From Gallionellales bacterium 39-52-133 (GTDB lineage Bacteria; Pseudomonadota; Gammaproteobacteria; Burkholderiales; Gallionellaceae): a stretch of 64,000 bases of DNA. Positions 39,059 to 49,979 of the stretch are shown here, one piece after another. The notes under the pieces were generated by a model, which saw nothing but the letters and a program-made list of their open reading frames with translations, was not told the origin of the DNA and made no database searches. The position numbers and the translations under genes were made by a program. The stretch is from positions 165,705 to 229,704 of the forward strand of contig NCJL01000006.1 of the NCBI GenBank assembly GCA_002278935.1, read 5' to 3'. The stretch's first letter is position 1, and every line of letters begins with the position of its first letter.

Positions 39059-40177
39059 TCAGGTACTGGCAAACTTTTGCTGCAAAGCCACGCGCTTCAA
39101 ATAAGCCTCTCGTGCAATCTGCACGTCTTCAAGGAAATACGGCAACTCTTTCAGCAACAGTGCCTGCGGTCCATCCACCAGCGCCTTGGCAGGCGCCGGA
39201 TGGAAGTCTACCAGCACCATGTTGGCACCGGCCATTACACCCTGCGCGGTAATATGCATCACATCCAGGATGCCGTCCGGCGCCGCGCTGCGTGTGCCAA
39301 CCGAATGCGAAGGGTCGATGCACACCGGCATGCGCGTCAGCCGCTTGACCACCGGTACATGAGCAAAGTCGACAAAATTCCGGTGAGGATCGCCCATATT
39401 GGTTTTCATGCCGCGCAGGCCGAACACCACATTGCGGTTGCCTTCGCTGGCCAGATATTCGGCGGCATTCAGCGATTCGTCCAGCGTGATACCGAAACCG
39501 CGCTTCAGCAATACCGGAAACTCCTGCTGGCGGCCGACGATTTTCAGCAGTTCAAAATTCTGTGTGTTGCGCGTACCTATCTGCAGCATCACGCCGGTGG
39601 GGCTGCCGGTTTGCTGCAAAGCCTCGCGTATTTCTTCGAGATGGGACTCATGCGTGATCTCCATTGCGATCACCTTCATGCCATATTTTCCGGCAAGGTC
39701 AAACACATAGGGCAGGCATTTCTTGCCGTGACCCTGAAATGCATAGGGGCTGGTGCGCGGCTTGTAAGCACCCATGCGCGTGCACACCTGGCCGTTATCG
39801 CGCAGCGCTTTGAGCATGGTTTCCACATGCTCCTGATCACCCACGGCGCACAGGCCTGCAAAAACATTAAGCGTGTCCTGGCCGAAACGCACGCCCTTGT
39901 ATTCGAAATGCGATGGACGCGGATCGTCCTGATGGCGCCCCAGCACTCGGTATTCTTCAGACACTCTCACCACGTTTTCCACACAGGGCAACGCCATCAT
40001 GTCATTGATATCCAGCGCATTGGTATTGCCTATCAGATAAATCTCGGTCAGCGTTTTCTCGGTACCGCGTTCCGTGTGCACGCGCGTATTGATGCCTTCC
40101 AGGCTGGCCAGAAAAGCAGTCAGTTGCCGGTAAGCCGCGCCCTGGGTATCAGTATTGGAAGCCAAGATCAAAATCAT
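39059..40177 (-). CDS. DAHP synthase, type I-beta with N-terminal regulatory domain
   Basis: The enzyme condenses phosphoenolpyruvate and erythrose-4-phosphate, the first step of aromatic amino acid synthesis. The 372-residue protein has an N-terminal ferredoxin-like/ACT-type domain of about 70-80 residues (starting MILILASNTDTQGA), followed by the TIM barrel. Barrel motifs are AGLCAVGDQEH, GAYKPRTSPYAFQGHG, LLKRGFG, CIDPSHSVG and DFHPAPAKALVDGPQAL. This layout is that of the I-beta class, not of the I-alpha AroF/G/H enzymes. In Thermotoga the N-terminal domain gives tyrosine feedback; I infer a similar role. Confidence 0.93.
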   Translation of the reverse strand: MILILASNTDTQGAAYRQLTAFLASLEGINTRVHTERGTEKTLTEIYLIGNTNALDINDMMALPCVENVVRVSEEYRVLGRHQDDPRPSHFEYKGVRFGQDTLNVFAGLCAVGDQEHVETMLKALRDNGQVCTRMGAYKPRTSPYAFQGHGKKCLPYVFDLAGKYGMKVIAMEITHESHLEEIREALQQTGSPTGVMLQIGTRNTQNFELLKIVGRQQEFPVLLKRGFGITLDESLNAAEYLASEGNRNVVFGLRGMKTNMGDPHRNFVDFAHVPVVKRLTRMPVCIDPSHSVGTRSAAPDGILDVMHITAQGVMAGANMVLVDFHPAPAKALVDGPQALLLKELPYFLEDVQIAREAYLKRVALQQKFAST

Positions 40178-40232
40178 AAATACACCTCTTTCAGTTTATG
40201 CTCACGGCTCGCACTCAATTCTATGCGCGAAT

Positions 40233-40259
40233 AAAATATTCAATATAATCAATACGTTA
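40233..40259 (+). repeat. Dispersed AT-rich motif with IHF consensus, copy 7
   Basis: AAAATATTCAATATA then ATCAATACGTTA, a full match to WATCAANNNNTTR. It lies between slmA and the DAHP synthase gene, 56 bp upstream of the latter's start. Confidence 0.72.
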
Positions 40260-40282
40260 TAGAGATACGCAAAAATGATCCG

Positions 40283-40867
40283 CTACGCTGTTTTGCGCGA
40301 CAGAATTGACCATTGCTGCGCCCACTGCGCCATCGGCTCGCGCGTAAATCCGCTTTTGCCAAATTGCTGCCAGCGCCCGACAACATGGCACACCAGCAAG
40401 TTTGCATAGGCACTGATATCAATATTGCTGTCCAGCTCGCTCTGGCTGGCGGCAATGCGCAAGGACTGCTTCAGGGTCGTTTCGATGCGATCGAGAAACT
40501 GGTTGATGCGCAGTTGCAGCCGCTCATCCTCGTTGACCAGCGCGTCGCCGATCAGTACCCGCGTCATGCCGCGATTTTTCTGCGCAAAACCGAGCAGCAA
40601 AGCGAGGACAGCTTCGACCTGTTTCATGCCGCTGCTTTCGTCGACGGTAATTTTGGTGACCAGCCCGAAGATGGTCTGCTCGATAAACTCGATCAGGCCT
40701 TCAAACATTTGCGCCTTGCTGGCAAAGTGACGGTACAGCGCAGCCTCGGAGATATCCAGTCTGGCAGCGAGAGCAGCGGTTGTTATTTTTTCGCTTTTCG
40801 GCTGCTCCAGCATCTCGGCAACAGTTTGTAATATTTGCAGCTTGCGTTCACCCGGTTTGGTCGCCAT
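40283..40867 (-). CDS. slmA: Nucleoid occlusion factor SlmA
   Basis: SlmA is a TetR-fold DNA-binding protein that blocks FtsZ assembly over the nucleoid. The 194-residue protein has the expected length and a helix-turn-helix (about residues 27-50) with TTAALAARLDISEAALYRHF. The ligand-type C-terminal half contains VLIGDALVNEDERLQLRINQFLD (in parts) and ends REPMAQWAQQW. It follows the nucleotidase and argB on the same strand, an order typical of betaproteobacteria that supports the assignment. Confidence 0.92.
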   Translation of the reverse strand: MATKPGERKLQILQTVAEMLEQPKSEKITTAALAARLDISEAALYRHFASKAQMFEGLIEFIEQTIFGLVTKITVDESSGMKQVEAVLALLLGFAQKNRGMTRVLIGDALVNEDERLQLRINQFLDRIETTLKQSLRIAASQSELDSNIDISAYANLLVCHVVGRWQQFGKSGFTREPMAQWAQQWSILSRKTA

Positions 40868-40896
40868 ATTTTTCTTTCATCTGATTGACTTGATTG

Positions 40897-41544
40897 TCAG
40901 GCCGAAATGCGCAACCGCGCCATTGCCCGCGGCAGTTCCATCACGGTACGAATTTTCACATCCACATAAGCCGGTGCGCGCGGTGTGGCATTCACCCACA
41001 CCGTATGCATCCCGAGCCGTTTGGCAGCCCGCAGGTTTTCTGCCGCGTCTTCCACCATGACACACTGCGCCGGCTTCAGATTATGTTTGCGCAGCAGGCG
41101 CATAAAACCCGCAATACTGGGCTTGGGCTGATAGCGCGTATGTTCAATGGCAAACAGGTCATCAAACAAATCATCAACCCGCAACAATTTCAGTACCGCT
41201 TGCGCATAATGCTTTGGCGCATTGGAAAACACCAGTTTTCTACCCGGCAAGCGCTGCAACACCTGGCGCAGTTGCGGCTCGTGTACCACCATCTGCGGCA
41301 GACCGGGAAACTGGTGGGTGTGCCATAAAAAATGGTCAGGGTCCGTACCATGATGCCGCATCATGCCGTGCAATGTGGCGCCATAACGCTGCCAGTAATC
41401 GACACGCAATTTATTTGCCGCCTGCTCGTCCAGTTGCAGATGTTGCTGCAGATAGGCTGTCATGCTGCGATTGATATGCGGAAAGATATGGGGGGTGGCA
41501 TTATGAAGCGTATTGTCCAGATCAAAAATCCACACCTTGTTCAT
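40897..41544 (-). CDS. Pyrimidine 5'-nucleotidase (HAD family)
   Basis: This 215-residue HAD phosphatase is of the pyrimidine 5'-nucleotidase type (related to yeast Sdt1). Motif I is FDLDNTLHN with Asp8 and Asp10, the cap contains MRHHGTDPDHFLWHTH, motif II is VFSNAPK, and motif III/IV is QPKPSIAGF with VMVEDAAENL. It would dephosphorylate UMP/CMP-type nucleotides; substrate range is inferred. It lies between argB and slmA. The arm of a CACAGATT inverted repeat ends only a few bases upstream of its start codon. Confidence 0.9.
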   Translation of the reverse strand: MNKVWIFDLDNTLHNATPHIFPHINRSMTAYLQQHLQLDEQAANKLRVDYWQRYGATLHGMMRHHGTDPDHFLWHTHQFPGLPQMVVHEPQLRQVLQRLPGRKLVFSNAPKHYAQAVLKLLRVDDLFDDLFAIEHTRYQPKPSIAGFMRLLRKHNLKPAQCVMVEDAAENLRAAKRLGMHTVWVNATPRAPAYVDVKIRTVMELPRAMARLRISA

Positions 41545-41550
41545 TCTTTA

Positions 41551-41706
41551 TTATCCACAGATTTCCCCACAGAGGTTCTTGTACCCTTTAGGGTGCACAG
41601 ATCAATACCGATTAAAACCCTATTAACATGCCTGGGATTTTAGAGCACAAGCAATTTGTTTTTGAAAAATATTCTTATGATTTTTAATCTGTGAAATCTG
41701 CGGACC
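41551..41706. repeat. Inverted repeat of CACAGATT units, copy 3, with a DnaA-box 9-mer
   Basis: The left arm begins TTATCCACAGATT (41551) and the right arm is TTAATCTGTGAAATCTG with CGGACC (41684-41706). Their reverse-complement match is good at the ends, with about 120 bp of unrelated AT-rich sequence between. TTATCCACA at 41551-41559 equals the DnaA-box consensus. The element fills the gap between argB and the nucleotidase gene. Confidence 0.65.
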
Positions 41707-41708
41707 GG

Positions 41709-42812
<1,104 letters not shown>

Positions 42813-42906
42813 AGAAACGATAAATTTCCTCAGTAAAAGCGTGCTCACCCCTTGGGTTATCTGCTCTAAATCAGTATAGTAACGCGATCATCATCAGGAT
42901 ACAGGC

Positions 42907-44694
42907 ATGAATCAACTCGATACGAGAGAACACAAGCTAACGCTGGCAGAAGTGCTGGGCATGCTGATCAGTGACGGCATGCTTGAGCAATCCCAGGTGG
43001 ATGCCTTAATCGCCGCGCGGCGCGGGCAACGCCATGACAGCCACCCGCTGACGCTGATTGCCGACCAGAACTGGCGCTCTGCCACCCCGCCCAACAAACT
43101 GTTACATGTGGAAGCCCTGACAGAATGGCTGGCACAGCGTACCGGCCTCGGCTACTTTCACATCGACCCGCTCAAGATTGACTTCACCACCGTCACCGAC
43201 ATCATGTCGAGTGACTATGCAGCGCGCTTCGGCATCCTGCCGGTACAGGTGAACGCAAGCGAAGTCGTGATTGCAACTTCGGAGCCTTTTTTGCGCGAGT
43301 GGGAAAATGTCATCAAACCCATATTGCGCAAGGATATCCGCCGCGTGGTCGCATCACCCGCCGATATCAGCCGCTATCTGGTCGAATTTTACAATCTGGC
43401 ACGTTCAGTCAAAAGTGCAGAAAAGAACAATCGCGGCGGTACCTCCGGCCAGGCTTCCTTTGAACAGCTGGTCGAGATCGGCAAGAGCAACCGCCAGTTT
43501 GATGCCAACGACCAGAACATCGTGCATATCGTGGACTGGCTGTGGCAATACGCGTTCGAGCAGCGCGCCTCGGACATACACATCGAGCCCAGACGCGACC
43601 TTGGCATCGTGCGCTTCCGCATCGACGGTGTGCTGCACCAGGTGTACCAGGTGCCCATGTCGGTGATGACGGCGATGACCAGCCGCATCAAGGTAATGGG
43701 ACGCATGGATCTGGTGGAGAAGCGCCGCCCGCAGGATGGCCGCATCAAAACCCGCACCGCTGACGGGCAGGAAATCGAGTTGCGCCTTTCGACTCTGCCG
43801 ACAGCTTTTGGCGAGAAACTGGTGATGCGAATTTTTGATCCCGAGGTGCTGGTGCGGGATTTCGCCGAGCTCGGTTTTTCCGAGGAAGACCTTGCCCGCT
43901 GGCGCAAGATGACTGAGCAACCCAACGGCATTATTCTCGTCACCGGGCCGACCGGTTCCGGCAAAACCACCACGCTTTACTCCACCCTCAAGCACCTCGC
44001 GACACCCGAAGTTAACGTGTGCACCATCGAAGATCCGATCGAGATGGTCGAGCCTGCGTTCAACCAGATGCAGGTGCAGCACGGCCTCGATCTGGGCTTT
44101 GCCGACGGTGTGCGCGCGCTGATGCGGCAAGACCCCGACATCATCATGATCGGCGAGATCCGCGATCTGGAGACCGCTGAAATGGCGATCCAAGCGGCAC
44201 TCACCGGCCATCTCGTGCTGTCCACCCTGCACACCAATGATGCCCCGTCCGCCATCACCCGCCTGCTCGATCTCGGCGTAGCACCCTTTATGATTAACGC
44301 GACGCTGCTCGGCGTGATGGGCCAACGCCTGGTACGCACGCTGTGCCCGCACTGCAAAAAACCGATGCCGCTTGAAGAGAGCGAAACGAACCAATGGAAT
44401 GAACTGGTGGCACCCTGGAAGGCCAATCCGCCCGCGCAGATACATCAGCCGGAAGGCTGCCTTGAGTGCCGTATGACAGGCTACAAGGGACGCGTCGGCA
44501 TATACGAAATATTGCTGATGTCCCCAGCCTTGCGCAAACTCGTCACCCCCACCACAGACATCGCCCCGCTGCGCGAACAGGCCAGCAAAGAGGGGATGAA
44601 ACCCTTGCGTATTTCCGGTGCACTGAAAGTAGCAAATGGCCTGACCACGCTGGAAGAAGTAGTGAGGGTGGCGCCGCCGGCAAGCCAACCTTGA
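42907..44694 (+). CDS. PilB/GspE-family secretion ATPase (orphan)
   Basis: This 595-residue ATPase is of the type II secretion/type IV pilus assembly family. It has an N-terminal GspE-type domain (about residues 1-165) and a central segment HIVDWLWQYAFEQRASDIHIEPRRD. Walker A is GPTGSGKTTTLYS near residue 346, with the Asp box EDPIEM, Walker B DPDIIMIGEIRDLETAE, and the His box STLHTND. A zinc-binding pair of CxxC motifs lies near 480/483 and 518/521. No other pilus or secretion gene is near, so what it powers is unknown. Conserved residues are intact. Confidence 0.93.
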   Translation: MNQLDTREHKLTLAEVLGMLISDGMLEQSQVDALIAARRGQRHDSHPLTLIADQNWRSATPPNKLLHVEALTEWLAQRTGLGYFHIDPLKIDFTTVTDIMSSDYAARFGILPVQVNASEVVIATSEPFLREWENVIKPILRKDIRRVVASPADISRYLVEFYNLARSVKSAEKNNRGGTSGQASFEQLVEIGKSNRQFDANDQNIVHIVDWLWQYAFEQRASDIHIEPRRDLGIVRFRIDGVLHQVYQVPMSVMTAMTSRIKVMGRMDLVEKRRPQDGRIKTRTADGQEIELRLSTLPTAFGEKLVMRIFDPEVLVRDFAELGFSEEDLARWRKMTEQPNGIILVTGPTGSGKTTTLYSTLKHLATPEVNVCTIEDPIEMVEPAFNQMQVQHGLDLGFADGVRALMRQDPDIIMIGEIRDLETAEMAIQAALTGHLVLSTLHTNDAPSAITRLLDLGVAPFMINATLLGVMGQRLVRTLCPHCKKPMPLEESETNQWNELVAPWKANPPAQIHQPEGCLECRMTGYKGRVGIYEILLMSPALRKLVTPTTDIAPLREQASKEGMKPLRISGALKVANGLTTLEEVVRVAPPASQP

Positions 44695-44718
44695 GCCCGG
44701 ATTTTGGCTGGTGTTAAT

Positions 44719-44743
44719 AAAAAAGCCCCTGAAACTTAGGGGC
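44719..44743 (-). terminator. Rho-independent terminator of ssb
   Basis: GCCCCT pairs with AGGGGC around GAAACTT; on the minus strand a run of six T follows. It lies 31 bp after the ssb stop and also closes the convergent gap to the ATPase gene. Confidence 0.85.
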
Positions 44744-44773
44744 TGCATAACGATCCTTTACGTTTGATATCAA

Positions 44774-45232
44774 TCAGAATGGAATGTCGTCATCAAAATT
44801 GTCAAAATTGCTTTTTGCCGGAGCCGCAGCTTTGCTGGCGGAAGGTGCAGATGAAGATCCGGATGCCGGGGCTTTTTCCACCACCTCAAAGCTGCTGCCG
44901 CCTGCAGATTTTCCGCCCAGCATCGTCATTTCATTGACGATGACTTCTGTTGTATAACGCGTAACGCCATCTTTTTCCCATTTGCGGGTTTGCAGCTTGC
45001 CTTCGATATATACCTGCGAGCCCTTTTTAAGATACTCGCCGGCAATTTCGGCCAGACGGCGATAAAAAACCAGGTTGTGCCATTCGGTTTTTTCCTGCTT
45101 TTCGCCAGATTTGTCTTTCCAGTTTTCCGAGGTAGCAAGCGCAGCGTTTGTCACCGCTTCTCCGTTTGGCATATAACGCGTCTCCGGATCTTTGCCCAGA
45201 CGACCGATTAAAATTACTTTATTTACCGACAT
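44774..45232 (-). CDS. ssb: Single-stranded DNA-binding protein
   Basis: SSB coats single-stranded DNA in replication and repair. The 152-residue protein has an OB fold (about residues 1-108, starting [16 protein letters not shown], with [21 protein letters not shown]). A disordered serine/alanine-rich linker follows, then the acidic tip NFDDDIPF that recruits partner proteins. It lies one base after the stop of the transporter gene upstream, so it is probably translated in part by coupling. uvrA lies beyond the transporter, a layout common in betaproteobacteria. Confidence 0.98.
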   Translation of the reverse strand: MSVNKVILIGRLGKDPETRYMPNGEAVTNAALATSENWKDKSGEKQEKTEWHNLVFYRRLAEIAGEYLKKGSQVYIEGKLQTRKWEKDGVTRYTTEVIVNEMTMLGGKSAGGSSFEVVEKAPASGSSSAPSASKAAAPAKSNFDNFDDDIPF

Positions 45233-45233
45233 G

Positions 45234-46589
45234 TCATATCCCTTTCAATAATTGCTCGACGCTTGCTTCATCAAAACCGCCTGTCTCCACCTTGATGCTG
45301 GCCATTTGTTCTTCTGCCACGACCATTACCTCCCTCACACCCTTGATTTGCATCAAGCGACCCTGCAGGAGACGCGCTGCGGGCTCATCCATGGCAGACA
45401 GCGGATAGAGCCTGGTGCGCACTGCGGCTGGCGGCTGCATACCGCCAGCCACCAGCAGCCATGATATTAACAGCACAATGGCGAATATCAATACTGAGTT
45501 GCCACCGAAATGCTCCAACAAGAATCCACCGGCTGTCGCACCGACAAAAGCCCCCAGGAATTGTACGCTGCTATAGACGCCCATCGCGGTGCCTTTTGCA
45601 GCAAGCGGTGCCGTTTTGCTGATCAGCGAAGGCAGCATGGCCTCCAGCAAATTGAACGCGACAAAAAATAATAGCAGCGCAACGGATACACTCAATACGC
45701 TGCCATGGAATAGCATCAGAGTCAGCTGAGCCAGCGCCGCCAGGGCTATAGCGCCGATAAACACCTCTTTGACTCTGGATTTTCTGTCCGCAAATATCAT
45801 CGGTGGTATCATCAATACAAAAGCCAGCAACATCACCGGCAGATAAACTTTCCAGTGATATACCTCATGCAGACCTTCACTTTTGAGCAGAAATGGTACT
45901 TGCATAAATACTGACATCAAGATCGCATGCAGCGAAAAAATACCAAAGTCCAGACGCAGCAAATCCTTGTTGCGCAACACCTCCCCCAGTCGTTTACCAT
46001 TCGCTTCCGTATCGGTATGAAAACGGGTGATCGCCGGGCTGGGAATAAAAAATGCGACAACCAGCATGGCAATCACGGCCAGCACTGCGGTCATAACAAA
46101 TATTCCGGACATGCCAATGCGTGCATAAAGCAACGGTGACAGCACCATGGACAAGGCAAAGCTCACGCCTATCGTCATGCCTATCATGGCCATTGCCTTG
46201 GTACGATGATCTTCGCGTGTGAGGTCTGCAGTTAATGCCATGACCGCTGCATTGATTGCACCCGCACCCTGAATCGTTCTTCCGGCAATGATCCAGTAGA
46301 TATTATCCGCCGAAGCCGCTACCAGGCTGCCAATTGCGAACAAAATCAGGCCGATGTAAATTACCGGTTTGCGTCCGTAGTGGTCTGATAGCCAGCCCGC
46401 CGGGATTTGCAGTATGGCCTGGGTTAAACCATAGGCGCCCAGGGCAACACCAATCAGCAAATGGCTTTCGCCACCCGGCAGGTGTTCGGCATAGAGCGCG
46501 AATATTGGCAAAATTATAAATAGCCCCAACATACGCAATCCATACACGCTGGCCAGGCCAATACTGGCTCGGAGTTCCGTCGGGGACAT
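45234..46589 (-). CDS. YajR-like MFS transporter with C-terminal ferredoxin-like domain
   Basis: This is a twelve-helix major facilitator protein. Motif A is present as [13 protein letters not shown] after helix 2. Beyond the last helix (ending near residue 375) come about 70 residues ending [33 protein letters not shown]. This looks like the small ferredoxin-like YAM domain of Escherichia coli YajR. The substrate is unknown. I start it at 46589 ([14 protein letters not shown]), which fits related proteins; an ATG 21 codons upstream is possible and neither has a strong ribosome site. It is upstream of ssb by one base. Confidence 0.85.
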   Translation of the reverse strand: MSPTELRASIGLASVYGLRMLGLFIILPIFALYAEHLPGGESHLLIGVALGAYGLTQAILQIPAGWLSDHYGRKPVIYIGLILFAIGSLVAASADNIYWIIAGRTIQGAGAINAAVMALTADLTREDHRTKAMAMIGMTIGVSFALSMVLSPLLYARIGMSGIFVMTAVLAVIAMLVVAFFIPSPAITRFHTDTEANGKRLGEVLRNKDLLRLDFGIFSLHAILMSVFMQVPFLLKSEGLHEVYHWKVYLPVMLLAFVLMIPPMIFADRKSRVKEVFIGAIALAALAQLTLMLFHGSVLSVSVALLLFFVAFNLLEAMLPSLISKTAPLAAKGTAMGVYSSVQFLGAFVGATAGGFLLEHFGGNSVLIFAIVLLISWLLVAGGMQPPAAVRTRLYPLSAMDEPAARLLQGRLMQIKGVREVMVVAEEQMASIKVETGGFDEASVEQLLKGI

Positions 46590-47023
46590 GGAGTCCGCGA
46601 CTTTTATCCCGGAACTTTCACCTTGAATGATCGAATCTTGTCCAGCCAGCATATTTGATGTTTGGGTACACGCAGAAAGTCGCGTATATTAGCAGGTTTA
46701 GCGGACCTGACGAAAGCCTGGCCCAGAAGTTTAATACCAGCTTGGTTCAAAAACCTTTGCTAACCGCAGGGCACAGGAACATCTTCGAGGTAAAGTCGGG
46801 GGATGATCGCAAAATTTTGCGGGTGTGGGCAATATAACTGCCCGCCCTTGCGAAACCCAATTGTTTTGCAGGGAAAGCTGTTACGGGGCAACCCAGGTTA
46901 GCCTCCTCTAAAACTTCGTTTTGAGAAATGGCGTAGTTATTCATACATCAGGATGAAAAAATTCTCATACGAAGCAAAATGTCCGCGAGGGTACTCGTCA
47001 ATATATAAATTTTCAGGGCTCAA
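46590..47023. other. Gene-free interval between divergent transporter and uvrA
   Basis: These 434 bp hold no gene I can support. Short open frames exist on both strands (plus 46655-46837, minus 46747-46944), but they lack ribosome sites and have no recognisable features. A small hairpin AAAAC-TTC-GTTTT lies near 46909. I looked for a LexA box of the CTGT-N8-ACAG type upstream of uvrA and found none. The last 15 bp contain the CAGGG ribosome site of uvrA. Confidence 0.5.
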
Positions 47024-49849
47024 ATGAAAAGCATCAGAATACGCGGCGCACGCACGCATAACCTCAAAAATATCAACCTTGACTTACCCCGCAACAAGCT
47101 GGTGGTAATTACCGGATTGTCTGGCTCAGGCAAGTCCTCACTTGCTTTCGATACACTGTACGCCGAAGGACAAAGGCGCTATGTCGAGTCACTGTCTTCT
47201 TACGCGCGCCAGTTTCTGCAATTGATGGCAAAACCCGATGTGGACTTAATCGAGGGCTTGTCGCCTGCGATTGCCATCGAACAGAAAGCAACTTCGCATA
47301 ACCCGCGCTCCACTGTCGGGACGGTGACTGAAATTCATGATTATCTGCGCCTTTTATTTGCGCGAGCTGGTGACCCCTATTGTCCTGAGCATGACATTGT
47401 TCTGCGCGCACAAAGTATTTCGCAGATGGTTGATCATGTACTGGAAATGCCTGAAGGCACACGCATCATGATCCTGTCACCGCTGGTCGTTGAGCGCAAG
47501 GGTGAGCAGCTGGAATTATTTGACGAGTTGCGTGCACAAGGTTTTGTGCGCCTTCGTGTAAATGGCAAAGTGTATGAGATGGATAGCCTGCCAACGCTGC
47601 AAAAAAATAAAAAACACACTGTAGAAATCGTGGTCGACAGGCTGAAAGTGAGCGCTGAAAGCAAACAGCGACTGGCCGAGTCATTCGAGACCGCATTACG
47701 CCATGCTGATGGCCGCGCACTGGCGGTGGAAATGGATAGCGGCAAAGAGCATCTTTTTTCCGCCAAATTTTCGTGTCCGATATGCAACTATTCTTTACAG
47801 GAACTCGAACCACGCCTGTTCTCATTTAACAGCCCGATGGGTGCGTGTCCAAAATGCGATGGCTTGGGAAATATCAGCTTTTTTGATCCCAAACGTATCG
47901 TTGCCTTCCCGCAATTATCGCTGAGCTCGGGTGCCATTAAAGGCTGGGACAGACGCAACCAGTTTTATTTCCAGATGCTGGATAGCCTCGCGCGATTTTA
48001 TGATTTTGATCTGGAGCGCCCATTTGAAAGCCTGCCGGACAGGATTCAGCAGATCATTTTATATGGCAGCGGCAAAGAACAAGTACCGTTCAGCTATCTC
48101 AACGAACGTGGCAAACCCACGTTGCGCGAACACAGTTTTGAAGGCATCGTTCACAACCTGGAAAGACGTTACAAGGAAACCGAATCACCCACCGTGCGTG
48201 AAGAGCTGGCCAAATTTCTGAACAACTGCGCCTGTACGGAATGCCGGGGGACACGTTTGCGCCTTGAAGCTCGCCATGTAAAAGTAGCTGATCATGCCAT
48301 TTACCAATTAAGTGCGCTGCCATTAAAACAGGCGCTGAGCTTCTTTCAAAAAATCGAATTGCAAGGCAATAAGCAGGCTATTGCCGAGCGCATTGTGCAG
48401 GAAATTGTTAGCCGCCTTACCTTCCTTAACAATGTCGGCCTGGATTATTTATCACTGGACCGTTCAGCGGAAACACTCTCCGGTGGAGAGGCGCAGCGTA
48501 TCCGCCTGGCTTCACAGATAGGCTCAGGTTTAACCGGTGTGATGTATGTACTGGATGAGCCTTCGATTGGATTGCATCAACGAGACAATAGTCGCCTGCT
48601 GGATACATTAAAGCGCCTGCGCGACATGGGCAATAGCGTGATTGTGGTGGAGCACGATGAAGATGCAATCCTCGCTGCCGATCATGTGGTGGATATGGGA
48701 CCGGGTGCGGGCGAACACGGCGGTACGATTATTGCCCAGGGCACACCCGACGAAGTTTGCGCCAACTCGCAATCCCTCACCGGAGACTACTTGATGGGGC
48801 GGCGCAGCATCAGCTCGCCAAAGAAGTATCGCGCGCCAGATCCTGAACGCATGCTGGTGATAAAAGGTGCAAGTGGCAATAACCTAAAAGATGTCACGCT
48901 GGATTTGCCGGTAGGCTTAATGGTGTGTGTAACAGGTGTTTCCGGTTCGGGAAAGTCGACGCTAATCAACGACACGCTGTATCCCGCTGTTGCGCAGCAT
49001 TTATACGGCAGCAATACCGAACCCGCTCCTTATGCCGAAATTAGTGGACTGGAATTTTTCGACAAGGTAATCAACGTAGACCAGTCTCCAATCGGCCGCA
49101 CACCGCGCTCCAATCCTGCCACTTACACTGGCCTGTTCACACCCATACGCGAGCTGTTTGCCGGAGTACCTCAGGCACGCGAACGGGGCTACGGGCCGGG
49201 ACGCTTCTCGTTTAACGTAAAGGGTGGGCGCTGCGAGTCATGTCAGGGAGATGGAGTCATCAAAGTTGAAATGCACTTTCTGCCTGATGTCTATGTGGAT
49301 TGCGATGTATGCCACGGCAAACGCTATAACCGCGAATCGCTGGAGGTGCAATACAAGGGCAAGAACATCCATGAAATACTATGCATGACTGTAGAACAGG
49401 CACATGCATTCTTTGAGCCTGTTCCTATCATAGCGCGCAAGCTGCAAACGCTGCTTGATGTAGGTCTGGGGTACATAACGTTGGGACAAAGTGCCACCAC
49501 GCTTTCAGGAGGTGAAGCACAGCGTGTCAAGCTGTCTCTGGAGCTCTCTAAACGTGATACTGGCCGCACTCTGTATATCCTCGATGAGCCTACTACCGGA
49601 CTACACTTCCATGATATTGCCCTGTTGCTCAAAGTAATCCATAAGCTGCGAGATCAGGGCAACACGCTGGTTGTAATCGAACATAACCTTGATGTAATCA
49701 AGACTGCAGACTGGATTATTGACCTCGGACCTGAAGGAGGCATGGGCGGAGGGCATATTATTGCACAAGGTTCACCCAAGGATATTGCGGCTAATCCTGA
49801 TAGCGTAACCGGGGAGTATTTAAAGCTGGTACTTGCAAAGAAAATTTAG
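47024..49849 (+). CDS. uvrA: Excinuclease ABC subunit A
   Basis: UvrA is the damage-recognising ATPase of nucleotide excision repair. The 941-residue protein has two ABC modules. The first Walker A is GLSGSGKSS (31-39) and the second is [10 protein letters not shown] (about residue 640). ABC signatures [16 protein letters not shown] and [15 protein letters not shown] are both present. Zinc-binding cysteines occur in [15 protein letters not shown] and in [16 protein letters not shown]. It is divergent from the transporter-ssb pair; a terminator shared with rplQ follows. Confidence 0.98.
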   Translation: MKSIRIRGARTHNLKNINLDLPRNKLVVITGLSGSGKSSLAFDTLYAEGQRRYVESLSSYARQFLQLMAKPDVDLIEGLSPAIAIEQKATSHNPRSTVGTVTEIHDYLRLLFARAGDPYCPEHDIVLRAQSISQMVDHVLEMPEGTRIMILSPLVVERKGEQLELFDELRAQGFVRLRVNGKVYEMDSLPTLQKNKKHTVEIVVDRLKVSAESKQRLAESFETALRHADGRALAVEMDSGKEHLFSAKFSCPICNYSLQELEPRLFSFNSPMGACPKCDGLGNISFFDPKRIVAFPQLSLSSGAIKGWDRRNQFYFQMLDSLARFYDFDLERPFESLPDRIQQIILYGSGKEQVPFSYLNERGKPTLREHSFEGIVHNLERRYKETESPTVREELAKFLNNCACTECRGTRLRLEARHVKVADHAIYQLSALPLKQALSFFQKIELQGNKQAIAERIVQEIVSRLTFLNNVGLDYLSLDRSAETLSGGEAQRIRLASQIGSGLTGVMYVLDEPSIGLHQRDNSRLLDTLKRLRDMGNSVIVVEHDEDAILAADHVVDMGPGAGEHGGTIIAQGTPDEVCANSQSLTGDYLMGRRSISSPKKYRAPDPERMLVIKGASGNNLKDVTLDLPVGLMVCVTGVSGSGKSTLINDTLYPAVAQHLYGSNTEPAPYAEISGLEFFDKVINVDQSPIGRTPRSNPATYTGLFTPIRELFAGVPQARERGYGPGRFSFNVKGGRCESCQGDGVIKVEMHFLPDVYVDCDVCHGKRYNRESLEVQYKGKNIHEILCMTVEQAHAFFEPVPIIARKLQTLLDVGLGYITLGQSATTLSGGEAQRVKLSLELSKRDTGRTLYILDEPTTGLHFHDIALLLKVIHKLRDQGNTLVVIEHNLDVIKTADWIIDLGPEGGMGGGHIIAQGSPKDIAANPDSVTGEYLKLVLAKKI

Positions 49850-49928
49850 GAATGCACTGGCGTAGCAGGTTGGACATAACTGCTGTACGAACAATGTATA
49901 CCCATATTTTTAAGGCACGTTCAAAAAC

Positions 49929-49954
49929 AAAAAGCCGGAGTTATCCGGCTTTTC
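49929..49954. terminator. Bidirectional rho-independent terminator after uvrA and rplQ
   Basis: AAAAGCCGGA pairs perfectly with TCCGGCTTTT around GTTA, with A and T runs on both sides. It ends uvrA (plus) and the whole ribosomal protein super-operon (minus). Confidence 0.92.
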
Positions 49955-49979
49955 ACTATTACGAGAATAATACTATTGC

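Noticed and set aside
38990..40234. A 414-codon open frame opposite the DAHP synthase gene
   Set aside because: The minus-strand enzyme is unmistakable, and the plus-strand frame crosses a terminator and a repeat with no ribosome site.
43405..44748. A 447-codon open frame opposite the PilB/GspE ATPase gene
   Set aside because: The plus-strand frame encodes an ATPase with every motif intact. The antisense product is rich in His, Gln and Arg without recognisable features, as expected from a mirrored coding strand.
46747..46944. A 65-codon open frame upstream of uvrA
   Set aside because: No ribosome site, no signal or domain features, and residue use unlike neighbouring genes.
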